A DNA stretch of 64,000 nt, from contig NZ_CP130886.1 of NCBI RefSeq assembly GCF_030622045.1, forward strand, positions 1,116,001 to 1,180,000, written 5' to 3'. A model generated the notes under the pieces. It had not been told where the DNA came from. It was given only the letters and a program-made list of their open reading frames with translations, and ran no database searches. Positions within the stretch are counted from its first letter, which is position 1; the number at the start of each line of letters is the position of its first letter. Positions 10,580 to 21,600 of the stretch are shown here, piece by piece. The stretch is from Planctellipticum variicoloris (GTDB lineage: Bacteria > Planctomycetota > Planctomycetia > Planctomycetales > Planctomycetaceae). Made by a program: the position numbers and the translations under genes.

Positions 10580-10609
10580 TTGCCCCTCGGGGCGTTGGAC
10601 GTCTATAAT
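10580..10609 (+). promoter_or_regulatory. Candidate sigma-70 promoter for the rpmJ-rpsM-rpsK-rpoA-rplQ operon
   Basis: TTGCCC at 10580-10585 and a perfect TATAAT at 10604-10609 are separated by 18 bp. The site lies in the 233-nt gap between the map-like gene and rpmJ, which is otherwise empty of genes (no infA or adk). It would give the alpha operon its own transcription start, leaving a leader of about 150 nt before rpmJ. Confidence 0.6.
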
Positions 10610-10769
10610 CCGCGATTCTGCTGCGCGTACCTCGTTCATCGCGGGCCTTTGCCGTGCGGCGGACGAGACGGAAGTGGTTGATATTAAACGACTTCTGGCG
10701 GAGTGTCTGTGTCGCCGGCAGGTCGGTGACGGGCAACTGTCGGGTCTTTGCGAAGTAAGGTGACGGGCG

Positions 10770-10886
10770 ATGAAGGTGCGTGCGAGCGTCAAGCGGATTT
10801 GCGAAGCGTGTAAAGTCGTGCGCCGGAAGGGGCGGATCTACGTGATCTGCTCGTCAAATGCCCGTCATAAGCAGCGTCAAGGCTGA
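10770..10886 (+). CDS. rpmJ: 50S ribosomal protein L36
   Basis: 38 residues: [20 protein letters not shown] and then a C-terminal part ending in QRQG. It has the zinc-binding pattern C-x2-C-x12-C-x5-H (Cys11, Cys14, Cys27, His33), so it is the zinc-containing C+ form of L36. AAGG at 10757-10760 is the likely ribosome binding site. It heads the group rpmJ-rpsM-rpsK-rpoA-rplQ. It is too short for most gene finders. Confidence 0.96.
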   Translation: MKVRASVKRICEACKVVRRKGRIYVICSSNARHKQRQG

Positions 10887-10962
10887 TCTCGGCGTCTGGT
10901 CAGGTTCTTCCAGGTAATTTTGCTGGCCGGTTTGGCGCAGCGTTCAGGAGTGGCGGTCTACC

Positions 10963-11349
10963 ATGCCTCGTATTCAGGGTGTTGACATCCCGAACGACAA
11001 ACCCACGTATATTGCTCTGCAGTATCTGTACGGGGTGGGTGATGCTCGGGCGATGGAGATCTGCTTCACGCTGTCGCTGGATCCGCAGCGCAAGGCGCGC
11101 GAGCTGTCCGACGACGATCTGGCTCGCATTTCGACCCTGCTCGACAAAGAGTACATGGTCGAAGGTCAGCTCCGTCGCCTGGTGCAGCAGAATATTTCAC
11201 GATTGAAGGACATTCAGTCCTATCGCGGCTATCGGCATCGCCGCAACCTGCCGGTCCGCGGTCAGCGGACCCGGACCAATTCGCGGACCCGTAAGGGCGT
11301 GAAGAAGACGGTGGCGGGCAAGAAGGGCGTCAAGGACATGAAGCACTAG
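10963..11349 (+). CDS. rpsM: 30S ribosomal protein S13
   Basis: 128 residues. MPRIQGVDIPNDKPTYIAL is the S13 N-terminus with the helix-two-turn-helix region after it, and the C-terminus has RGYRHRRNLPVRGQRTRTN followed by a Lys-rich tail that contacts P-site tRNA. S13 forms bridges with L5 in the 50S subunit. It lies 76 nt after rpmJ. Confidence 0.97.
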   Translation: MPRIQGVDIPNDKPTYIALQYLYGVGDARAMEICFTLSLDPQRKARELSDDDLARISTLLDKEYMVEGQLRRLVQQNISRLKDIQSYRGYRHRRNLPVRGQRTRTNSRTRKGVKKTVAGKKGVKDMKH

Positions 11350-11443
11350 TCGCTCCCGGTCAGGGGGTTGCTGGTGGAGAGATACGGCTTAGCCGGGCGA
11401 GTTTTGCCGGGCGGCGCGGAGTTTCAGTCAAGAGGTTTGAGAA

Positions 11444-11824
<381 letters not shown>

Positions 11825-11886
11825 GGCGACGTTCCGGGGCCTGGCGATCTGTGGGTTGATTCGGTCAATACGGGGGGAAGAGAACT

Positions 11887-12903
11887 ATGCGAATTCGTTG
11901 GCGCGGTCTGGAACTTCCAAGCAGGGTGGCGCCGGAGCGCGATTCGCTCACGAGCACCTACGGCAGGTTTGTGGTCGAACCCTTCGAGCGAGGTTTTGGC
12001 GCGACAATCGGCAATAGCTTGCGACGGATTCTCCTCTCCAGTCTGGAGGGGAGCTCGATCACTCGCGTGAAGTTGCAGGGTGTGCAGCACGAGTTCACGA
12101 CCATTCCCGGCGTCGTTGAAGACGTGACGGATATCTGCCTGAACGTGAAGTCGATTGTGGTCAAGAATCACAGTCCCGGCCCGAAGACGTTGCGGATCGA
12201 GCGTCACGAACGGGGCGTCGTCACCGGCGCCGACATCATCACCGACGACCAGGTGGAGATCATCAACAAGGACCTGGTGATCGCCACCATGACCGACGAC
12301 GTTCCGCTCAACATCGAGCTGTACGTCGAGAACGGCCGCGGATATATCCCGGCTCTGGAACACTACCAGCAAGACGCCGAAGTCGGGGTGATCCCGCTGG
12401 ATGCGATTTACACGCCGGTGGTTCGCGTCCGGTACAAGATCGAAGACACTCGCGTCGGGCAGCGGACGAACTACGACCGCCTGACGTTGGAGATCTGGAC
12501 GAACGGCACCACGTCGCCGGAGATGGCGCTCGTGGAAGCCGCCAAGATTCTGCGGAAGCATCTCAACCCGTTCATCACCTACCGCGAGCCCGGTCCCGAG
12601 ACCGCTCCGGAAGGTGGCCTGCGGAATATGCTTGACGCGACGGGTTATTCGCCGATCGATCTCGAGCTGGAAGAGAAGCTCGGTCAGAGCCTGGCGGAGC
12701 TGAATTTGTCGGTGCGGGCCACGAACTGCCTGGAGTCCGAGGGGATCAACTCGGTGCGCGACCTTGTCGCCCGGACCGAGGATCAGTTGCTGCAGGTCCG
12801 CAATTTTGGCGAGACGACCTTGCAGGAAGTCCGCGAGCGGTTGACGCTGATCGGGCTGCGGCTGGGCATGAAGTTGCAGCCGTCGATGCAGCGGGACCGT
12901 TAG
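11887..12903 (+). CDS. rpoA: DNA-directed RNA polymerase subunit alpha
   Basis: 338 residues. The N-terminal domain used for dimer formation is seen in [19 protein letters not shown] (near residue 40) and [10 protein letters not shown]. The C-terminal domain that contacts UP elements and activators is seen in [17 protein letters not shown] and [17 protein letters not shown] near the end. Length and domain order are standard. It stands between rpsK and rplQ, as in the alpha operon. Confidence 0.97.
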   Translation: MRIRWRGLELPSRVAPERDSLTSTYGRFVVEPFERGFGATIGNSLRRILLSSLEGSSITRVKLQGVQHEFTTIPGVVEDVTDICLNVKSIVVKNHSPGPKTLRIERHERGVVTGADIITDDQVEIINKDLVIATMTDDVPLNIELYVENGRGYIPALEHYQQDAEVGVIPLDAIYTPVVRVRYKIEDTRVGQRTNYDRLTLEIWTNGTTSPEMALVEAAKILRKHLNPFITYREPGPETAPEGGLRNMLDATGYSPIDLELEEKLGQSLAELNLSVRATNCLESEGINSVRDLVARTEDQLLQVRNFGETTLQEVRERLTLIGLRLGMKLQPSMQRDR

Positions 12904-12989
12904 GCGACTGGTTAGTATGGGTTTCGTCGGGCGGGCTGATTTCGAGAACCCCCGACGACTTTCGAGTCTTCTGAGCGAAGTTTAGTGCT

Positions 12990-13580
12990 ATGCGTCACCG
13001 CGTCCGTGGTCGAACTCTGAACCGGAATGCGTCGCACCGTAAAGCGATGTTCCGCAATATGGCCGTCAGCCTGCTGCATACTCTCCGGACCGAGGAGTCC
13101 GAGGGGAAAGCGAAGGTCAGTGGCCGGATCGTGACGACGCTCGAGAAGGCGAAGGAGCTTCGCCCCGTCATCGAGAAGCTGATCACGCTCGCAAAAAGGG
13201 CCCAGCCTCATCTGGAAGCTGCGGAGCAGTTTGCAACGGCCGCTCAGCGGAACACGGAGGCGTGGAAAGAGTGGCGCAAGAGCGAGCGGTATCAGCAGTG
13301 GAATAAGGCAATTGCCCCTGCGGTTTGGCTGCGTCGCCGGGCGTTCTCCGATCTTCGCGATAAGGAGGCGCTGAATCTGCTGTTCAACGTCGTCGCTCCG
13401 AAGATGCGGGACCGCAATGGCGGTTACGTGCGGATCGTTCGCCTTTCCACCGTCCGGCTGGGCGACGCCGGTCAGCAGGCGCTGATCGAGTTCGTGGGGG
13501 AGAACGATCGCGTGAAGACGCGCCGTCGGGCCGCCCCGGTCGTCAAGGAAGAGGCCGTGGCTGCAGAAGCCTCTGCTTGA
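12990..13580 (+). CDS. rplQ: 50S ribosomal protein L17 with long C-terminal extension
   Basis: 196 residues against about 120 in E. coli. The N-terminus is typical L17: MRHRVRGRTLNRNASHRKAM, then RIVTTLEKAKELRPVIEKLI. The L17 C-terminal strands appear late (NGGYVRIVRLSTVRLGD, ALIEFV), because about 45 residues rich in Glu, Trp and Arg are inserted around residues 80-125. The protein ends with a short Ala/Glu-rich tail. L17 is the last gene of the operon and is followed by a strong hairpin. Confidence 0.95.
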   Translation: MRHRVRGRTLNRNASHRKAMFRNMAVSLLHTLRTEESEGKAKVSGRIVTTLEKAKELRPVIEKLITLAKRAQPHLEAAEQFATAAQRNTEAWKEWRKSERYQQWNKAIAPAVWLRRRAFSDLRDKEALNLLFNVVAPKMRDRNGGYVRIVRLSTVRLGDAGQQALIEFVGENDRVKTRRRAAPVVKEEAVAAEASA

Positions 13581-13604
13581 GGCTCGGTGCGTCAATGAGA
13601 TTTC

Positions 13605-13640
13605 CAACAGCCGGAGCGACTGCTCCGGCTGTTGTCGTTT
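13605..13640 (+). terminator. Hairpin terminator of the ribosomal supercluster
   Basis: A perfect 13-bp inverted repeat, CAACAGCCGGAGC (13605-13617) and its complement (13622-13634), with a 4-nt loop, followed by TCGTTT. It lies 25 nt after rplQ. The T-tract is short but the stem is very stable. Confidence 0.8.
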
Positions 13641-13919
13641 GAAGGGCGGTCGCTTTCCGTCGGAGCGAGTGAGTTTAGCGGTCGAAGCGGCTCGGACGCG
13701 CGATCCGCAGAGTCTGCGCGTTGCTTTTTGGCGTTAGGAGATGCAGGCTCTTCGCAGTCGGCCTATACTGTGGGCTCGACGAGCGGGCCGCAGGGGAGAG
13801 AGGCCTGAGCCGCGCGGCAGGGACTGCCGCTGTGCCGGCCTTGTCGGAGGAAACGAGCCTCGCGGCAGATCTGGGGGACGAGTCTCCGGTTCGACTGCGC
13901 GGCGGATTGGATCCGTCCC

Positions 13920-15596
13920 TTGTCCGTGTTGAGCCCTTCCACCGCCTTGTTCTCCGCCGCTTCCCGCACGGGTTTGCCGCTGGGGTGGTGGTGCGCGGGA
14001 AGCAGTCGCCCCGTCCGTGAAACGGTCGAGGTTCGCCAGTTTCTGGGTAGCGTCCACGAGCCGCTGTATGTCGTCCAGGCGAACGGCGGTCTCTCGGTTG
14101 CCCGCAGCGGAGTAGCGACTTTGGGCGATCGCCGTCCCGAGGCCGAATCGATGCCTCTGCTCGGCATTGTGCCTCCGACGTCACCCAGGCAACTTGGCGA
14201 CGTCAGCTTCTGCCGCGACCATCGACTGCAATGGGCCTACATGTCGGGAGCCATGGCGGGCGGGATTGCGTCGGAGGCGGTCGTGGAAGCGATGGCCCGC
14301 GGCGGCATGCTCGGCATCTTCGGTTCCGCCGGCCTGGGGCTGTCGCGAGTCGATCAGGCCATTCACCGGATCCAGCAGAACGTGGCCGGGGCGGCGTACG
14401 GGCTGAATCTGATTCACAGTCCCGGCGAACCCGGACTCGAACGGGCGATCACCGATCTGTATCTGCAGAGGGGCGTTCGGCTGATCGAGGCGTCGGCGTT
14501 TCTAGACCTCACTCCCAACGTCGTGCGATTTCGTCTGCACGGAATTCATCGCGGACCCGACGGGCGACTCGTGACGCCGAACCGGGTCATTGCAAAAGTG
14601 TCGCGGGTTGAAGTCGCCAGCAAGTTCCTGGCCCCCGCCCCGGCGAAGATCCTGTCGGAGCTGGTGGCGTCGGGCGAACTGACGGCCGAGCAGGCCCAGC
14701 TTGCCGAACATGTGCCCGTCGCCCAGGACATCACTGGCGAAGCGGATTCCGGCGGACACACCGACAATCGTCCGCTGGTCGCACTGCTGCCGACGCTGCT
14801 GGCGCTGCGGGACCGGATGATGGAGCGCCACCGCTACGCTGAACCATTGCGGGTCGGGGCCGCGGGGGGGATCTCGACCCCGGCGTCCGCCGCCGCCGCG
14901 TTTGCGATGGGGGCCGCCTATATCGTGACGGGTTCGGTTCAGCAGGCCTGCGTCGAGTCCGGGACGAGCGACCTGGTGCGGCAGATGCTCGCCGAAGCCG
15001 AGCAGGCCGACTGTATCATGGCTCCTGCCGCCGACATGTTCGAGATGGGGGTCAAGCTGCAGGTGCTCAAACGGGGCACCATGTTCGCCATGCGGGCTGC
15101 AAAACTTTACGAGCTGTATCGGCAGTATTCCGGACTGGACGCGCTGCCGGCTGCGGACCGGATCAATCTGGAGAAGACGCTGTTCCGGATTCCGCTGGAG
15201 GAAGTCTGGCGGCAGACGCAGGAGTATTTCACGGTCCGCGACCCGGGACAGATCGCCCGGGCCGAAAAGGACGCAAAGCACAAGATGGCGCTGGTCTTTC
15301 GCTGGTATCTCGGCCAGTCGTCCCGGTGGGCGAATCTGGGTGAGGAGAGCCGGCGGCTGGACTATCAGATCTGGTGCGGGCCGGCGATGGGGGCCTTCAA
15401 CGAATGGACCCGCGGGACGTTCCTGGAAGAGCCCAGGAATCGCCAGGTCCTGACAGTCGGGTATAACCTGCTGTATGGCGCCGCGGTGACGTTGCGCCTG
15501 CAGAGTCTCCGTTGCGCCGGGTTCCCGGTCACGCCCGAATTGGAGCGAATTGCTCCCCGTCCACTGTCCGAACTGTCGTCGATGCTGCATCACTGA
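13920..15596 (+). CDS. pfaD: PfaD-like flavin enoyl reductase of a polyketide/PUFA-type synthase
   Basis: 558 residues at most. The protein matches the PfaD family: an N-terminal region ending in FLGSVHEPLYVVQANGG, then a TIM-barrel of the nitropropane-dioxygenase type with AGGIASEAVVEAMARGGML and GFGSAGL-like loops, GLNLIHSP, and GAAGGISTPASAAAAFAMGA for FMN phosphate binding, and a PfaD-specific C-terminal helical part. PfaD works in trans as enoyl reductase for iterative synthases. The next gene, 62 nt downstream, is such a synthase, so the two form an operon. The start is uncertain: only TTG or GTG codons (13920, 13926, 13929) exist and no good ribosome binding site is seen. Confidence 0.85.
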   Translation: MSVLSPSTALFSAASRTGLPLGWWCAGSSRPVRETVEVRQFLGSVHEPLYVVQANGGLSVARSGVATLGDRRPEAESMPLLGIVPPTSPRQLGDVSFCRDHRLQWAYMSGAMAGGIASEAVVEAMARGGMLGIFGSAGLGLSRVDQAIHRIQQNVAGAAYGLNLIHSPGEPGLERAITDLYLQRGVRLIEASAFLDLTPNVVRFRLHGIHRGPDGRLVTPNRVIAKVSRVEVASKFLAPAPAKILSELVASGELTAEQAQLAEHVPVAQDITGEADSGGHTDNRPLVALLPTLLALRDRMMERHRYAEPLRVGAAGGISTPASAAAAFAMGAAYIVTGSVQQACVESGTSDLVRQMLAEAEQADCIMAPAADMFEMGVKLQVLKRGTMFAMRAAKLYELYRQYSGLDALPAADRINLEKTLFRIPLEEVWRQTQEYFTVRDPGQIARAEKDAKHKMALVFRWYLGQSSRWANLGEESRRLDYQIWCGPAMGAFNEWTRGTFLEEPRNRQVLTVGYNLLYGAAVTLRLQSLRCAGFPVTPELERIAPRPLSELSSMLHH

Positions 15597-15658
15597 TGTT
15601 TTCGCGGGCCCGTCCCGTTGCGACATGCCCGATTCGGGCGAGAGGAAGAAGTCTCCGC

Positions 15659-18600
15659 ATGAGCGACCACGCGACACCGTCGGGCAGAACCGCAGACATG
15701 CCGCCGCTGGCGATCGTCGGCGCGAGCTGCCTGTTCCCGCAGGCGCAGGGGCTGGACGAGTTCTGGGCGAACATCCGCCGCGGCGTCGACTGCATCAGCG
15801 AAGTGCCTGCCTCCCACTGGCGACCGGAGGACTATTTTGATGAAGACCCGAAGCGTCCGGACATGACCTATGCCCGGCGCGGCGGTTTTCTGGCGCCCGT
15901 GCCATTCGATCCGCTGGAGTACGGCATCTCGCCCAACAACCTGGAGGCGATCGATACCGCCCAGCTCTTGAGCCTGGTGGCGGCGAAACGCGCGCTGGAG
16001 GACGCGGGTTACGGGGCCGGACGCAAGTTCGATCGCTCGCGCGTCGGCTGCATTCTGGGGGTGACCGGCACGCTGGAGATGGTGATCCCGCTGGGAGCTC
16101 GGCTCGGGCATCCGAGGTGGCGACAGGCGCTGCTCGGTGCCGGCGTTCCGGAGGAGGTCGCGGCCGATGTCATCGAGCGGATCGGCGAGTCGTACGTGCC
16201 GTGGCAGGAAAACTCGTTTCCGGGATTGCTCGGCAACGTCGTGGCGGGGCGGATCGCGAATCGCCTGGATCTGCACGGAACAAACTGCGTCGTGGATGCG
16301 GCGTGCGCCAGTTCCCTCAGCGCGATGCACCTGGCGGCCTTGGAGCTGGCCTCGGGGCGTTCGGACATGGTCCTGACGGGCGGCGTCGACACGTTCAACG
16401 ACATCTTCATGTACATGTGCTTCAGCAAAACGCCGGCCCTTTCGCCGACCGGCGACGCGAAGCCGTTTTCGGATCGCGCGGACGGGACGATCCTTGGTGA
16501 AGGGGTGGGCCTGCTGGTGCTGAAGCGGCTGGCGGATGCCGAGCGAGATGGAGACCGGGTTTACGCTGTGATTCGCGGCATCGGCACGTCCAGCGACGGC
16601 GCCGGCAACGCGGTTTATGCGCCGAAGGCCGAGGGGCAGATTCGCTGCCTGCAGGATGCCTATCGGGTTGCTGGTGTCTCGCCCGATACGATCGAACTGG
16701 TCGAAGCTCACGGAACCGGGACCAAGGTCGGCGACGCCACTGAAGTAACCGGGCTGACTGAAGTCTATCGGTCAAGTGGTCGCGATGGGGCCTGGTGCGC
16801 CGTTGGTTCGATCAAGTCGCAGATCGGCCACACGAAAGCCGCAGCAGGCGTCGCTGGCGTGTTGAAAGCGATGCTCGCGCTGCAGCATCGGGTCCTGCCG
16901 CCGACGATCAAGGTCGACCGGCCGGCGGCGGGATTGGAGTCCGAACAGACGCCGTTCTACGTCAACACGCTGCCCCGTCCCTGGATCGCCCGGAAAGAGC
17001 ATCCGCGGCGGGCGGCCGTGAGCGCCTTTGGCTTTGGCGGCAGCAATTTTCACTGCGTGCTGGAAGAGGCTCCGTACGCCGCGGCAGAAACGGACTTCGA
17101 CGGTGACGTTCAAATCGCTGCATTCTCGGCGGCGGACGTGGTCGGGTTGCGGGTGCAGTTGCAGCCCTGGTCGGACCTGTCCGATTGGGCGGAAGTCCGC
17201 CGTCGCTGCGGGGCGAGCCGGGCGGCGTTCCGGTCGGAGCATCCGCAGCGGCTGCTCCTCGTGCTGGAACGGGGCAAAACTCCGGCAGGGCAGGTCGTGC
17301 GGACTGCTGTGAGTCAGCTTGAGAAGGCGAATGGTCCGGCAAGCTGGGCGACGCCGGATGGTGCGTACTTCGGTTCTGGGCCTCGCGCCGGGAAGTTGGG
17401 CTTTCTGTTTCCGGGGCAGGGCTCGCAGACGGTGGGGATGCTCCGCGATCTGGCGTGCACCTTCCCGGCCATGCAGGAGGTCCTGGCCGAGGCTGACGAG
17501 GCATACGCAACCTGGGCCGAGCCGAAAAATGCCCGGCAACGGCTGAGTGATCTGGTTTATCCGCCGCCCGCCTTCGGGGACGAACGGCTCGCCGCGCAGG
17601 AAGCGGCGTTGCGGGCGACCCAGGTGGCCCAGCCGGCCATCGGGGCGGTGAGCCTCGGTGTACTGGCGGTCCTGCAGCAGTTCGGCATCAAGCCCGAAGT
17701 CGTCGCCGGGCACAGCTATGGCGAGCTCACGGCGCTATGTGCCTCGCGCCGTTTTGTGCCGCAGGCGCTCTACCGGCTGTCGATGCTCCGCGGACGATTG
17801 ATGGCCGAGGCTCAGGAAGTCGACGGCGGCATGCTGGCCGTCGGAGCTTCGCTGAGCCAGGTGGAGGCCGCCATTCAGGAAGCCGCCGTCGATCTGGTCA
17901 TCGCCAACCGCAACAGCCCGAATCAGGTGGTCCTTTCCGGACGCTTGCCGGAGATCGAGCGGGCGTCGGAACTGTTTCAGCGGCGGAATATCCGCGGTCG
18001 CAAGCTGCAGGTCTCGGCCGCGTTCCACAGCCCGCTGATGGTCAAGGCCAAGAACCGCTTCCGACCGGTCCTGGACGAGGTCGATTTCGCCCAGCCCGAA
18101 GTGCCGGTCTACGCCAACAGCACGGCGGTGGAGTATCCGCGCGATCCCGCCGCGGCCCGCGATCTGCTCGCCGGGCAGCTCGCGGAACCGGTGCAGTTCG
18201 TACGGCAGATCGAGAACATGTACGCCGCCGGCGTGCGGATCTTCGTCGAAGTCGGCCCCGGCGCCGTGCTGACCGGCCTGGTCGGGTCGATCCTGTCGGG
18301 ACGCGATTTTCGGGCGGTCGCCGTCGATGCGACGCAAGGTCGTCGCGGCGGCATGGTCGATCTGGCCCATGCACTGGCTCAGCTCGGGGCGTCGGGTTAT
18401 GGAGTGACACTTGGAACATGGGATCCCAGCGGGGAGAATTTCCGGGCGCCCTTCGAGGAAACCGGTCGGCCGCGGATGCGCGTGCCGTTGACCGGAGCCA
18501 ACTATGTGAAACCCCGGACGCCACGGCCCGCTCGTGCAGTCCCGGCGACGTCGATCGAGCCGAAGCCGACCGCGGTCCTGGAGTCGGCTCTCCCAACAGC

Positions 18601-21600
18601 AAGGACACAGCCGACACCACAGAAGTCGGAACTATTGCCCGCCGCCATGCCTGTCCCCGAAGCCGTACAGCAAATCGTGGATTCCGCGAAGGCAGACCTG
18701 CCGAAAGTGCCCGCCGTGGTTGTTCCCGTTCCTGCACGGACCGCCGCCAATGCGAAACCCTCCGTTTCGCCTGTGCTGGATCTGCTGCAGAAAATGCAGG
18801 CCGAGACTGCTCGGCTGCATCAGCAGTTTTTGGAAGGTCAGTCGGCCGCACTGCAGACACTCGAACGGCTGCTGACCGGAACAACGGCCCCCGCACCGCT
18901 CGCGGCGTCAGCACCAGTCCCGACGATGACTGTTGCACCGCCGGTGGAAACTGCGCGTCCGGTTGCCGCCGAACTTGACGTTGTGGCGGCGCCGGTCGCG
19001 GCGGCCGTTATTGTTCGCGAACCCGAGGCTCAGGTTGTCGCGCCGACAGCGCCGGTCGCTCCGCCGGCTGTCGAGACTGCTCCTTCGGCGCTCGGCTCAA
19101 TCCTGCTGGACGTCGTCGCGGCGAAAACCGGCTACCCGGCGGAAATGCTGTCGCTGGAGATGAGTCTCGATCACGACCTGGGGATCGACTCGATCAAACG
19201 GGTTGAGGTTCTGTCGGCTCTGCAGGAGCGCGTCCCCAGTCTGCCCGCGGTGAAACCCGAACAGCTCGGTTCGCTCCACACACTTGCAGACGTCGTGACG
19301 CTTCTGGACGAGCAATCAACGGCTGCTGAAGTCGTCACGGCTCCGGCGGCTGCACCCGTCGTTCCGACAGCAATCGCGACTGAACCTTCACCGCTCGGCG
19401 CCCTGCTGCTGGACGTCGTGGCGACGAAAACCGGCTACCCGGCGGAAATGTTGTCGCTGGAGATGAGTCTCGATCACGATCTCGGGATCGACTCCATCAA
19501 GCGCGTCGAAATTCTCTCCGCGCTGCAGGAACGGGTGCCGTCGCTGCCGGCTGTGCAGCCCGAACAGCTCGGTTCACTGCATACGCTGCAGGACGTGATC
19601 TCGCTGCTGGATCAGGCCTCGCCGGTTCAAGTTTCCGCCGTCGCCGTCGTATCGACGCCCGCGCCTGTCGCGTCGGCGACTGCGCCGACAGCTCTGTCAT
19701 CCGGACTTGGCCCGCTGCTGCTGGAAGTCGTCGCGGCGAAAACCGGCTACCCGGCCGAGATGCTGTCGCTGGAAATGAGCCTCGACCACGATCTGGGGAT
19801 CGACTCGATCAAACGCGTCGAAATCCTCTCCGCGCTGCAGGAACGCGTGCCCTCGCTGCCCGCGGTTCAGCCGGAACAGCTCGGTTCGCTGCACACTTTG
19901 CAGGACGTGATCGCGCTGCTGGATCAGGAATCGCCGGCTCAAACGTCCGTCGTAACTGCCGTCGTATCGACTCCCTCGCCTGTCGCACCGGCGACTGCGC
20001 CGATGACTCCGTCACCCGGTCTTGGGCCGTTGCTGCTGGAAGTCGTCGCGGCGAAGACCGGCTACCCGGCTGAGATGTTGTCGCTGGAAATGAGCCTCGA
20101 TCACGATCTGGGGATCGACTCGATCAAGCGCGTCGAAATTCTTTCCGCGCTGCAGGAACGCGTTCCGTCGCTGCCGGCCGTGCAGCCGGAACAACTTGGC
20201 TCGTTGCATACGCTGCAGGATGTGATCGTGCTGCTCGATCAGTCCGTTTCCGTTCAAAGTCAGGCTGTCATTGCACCGCCGCCCGCTCCGCTGGTCGCCG
20301 CTCCCTCCAGCCTGGGCCCGCTGCTGCTGGAAGTTGTCGCTGTAAAGACCGGGTATCCGGCGGAGATGTTGTCGCTGGAGATGAGCCTCGATCACGATCT
20401 GGGCATCGACTCCATCAAGCGCGTCGAAATCCTCTCCGCGCTGCAGGAACGCGTCCCCTCGCTGCCCGCGGTTCAACCGGAACAGCTTGGCTCGCTGCAT
20501 ACGCTGCAGGACGTGATCGCGCTGCTCGATCAGGGACAGTCTGCGCCCGCATCGACTTCCGCACCGACCCGGGGACGTCAGCCTGATCTGACGCGACTGC
20601 AGTCCATTCAGCGCTGCATCGTCCGTCCAGTCCGCGTCGCAGAACTTGGCGGCCGGGTGAAGTACGAGTTTCCCGCCGGCTGCGAAGTTCTGGTCACCGA
20701 CGATGGAACCGAACTGTCGCTGCGATTGACCGAAGAACTCGCCGCCCGCGGAATGAAGCCCCGACTGATCGGCTGGGAGGCCGTTCTTGTGGACGGGGCC
20801 GCGTCGCCGGCCGGTCTGCTGCTGGTCGCTCCCCCGCAGGGGACCACTGAAGACAAGTTGTGGCACGCGATCCGGCTGGCGCAAGCGGTCGGCCCGAAAC
20901 TGAGGGCGGCGGCCGCGACACGACCGGCATTCATCGCCGCCGTGACCCGGCTCGACGGCGTCCTGGGATTCGGCGAAGCGCCCCGGCTCCTCAACCCGCC
21001 CAGCGGCGGGCTGGCCGGGCTGATCAAGACTCTCCGGCATGAATGGCCCGAACTGACGACGAAGACCATTGACGTCTCCAGCGGCTTCGTACAGCTCCGG
21101 GACGCGGCCCGGCTGGTCGTCGAAGAACTGAGCTGGCGCGGTCCCTACGAAGTCGGCGTCACGCCGACTGACGTCTGGACCCTTGCCGTCGAAGAAGCTC
21201 CGCTGGTCGAAGCTGGACCGAATCTCCTGCAACCGGGCGATCTGGTCGTCGTCACCGGCGGAGCGCGCGGAGTCACGGCAGCGGCAGCCATAGCCGTCGC
21301 AGAAACTGCTCGGCCATTTCTGGTCGTGCTGGGCCGCAGCGCCGAACCTCAGGCGGAGCCCGACTGGCTCGCGCCGCTGCTGACTGAAGCCGAGATCAAG
21401 CAGCACCTGTTTCGTCAGGCTGTCCCCGGAACCTCTCCACGCGACATTCAGCAGCAGTACCAGCGACTGATGGCCGAGCGGGAAGTCCGGCAGAATCTGG
21501 CCGCTCTCCGCGAGCAGGCGACCGGCGTCGAATACCACGCCATCGACGTGCGGGACGCCGTCGCGGTCCGCGGACTCCTGCAGCAGATTCAGCGGACTCG

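Noticed and set aside
10494-10763. 89-codon open frame between the map-like gene and rpmJ
   Set aside because: It starts inside the map-like gene, runs over the TATAAT promoter and has no similarity to infA or adk.
19081-20540. Regularly spaced repeats that could suggest a CRISPR-like array
   Set aside because: Units are about 300 nt, encode ACP domains in one open frame and have no short repeat-spacer structure.
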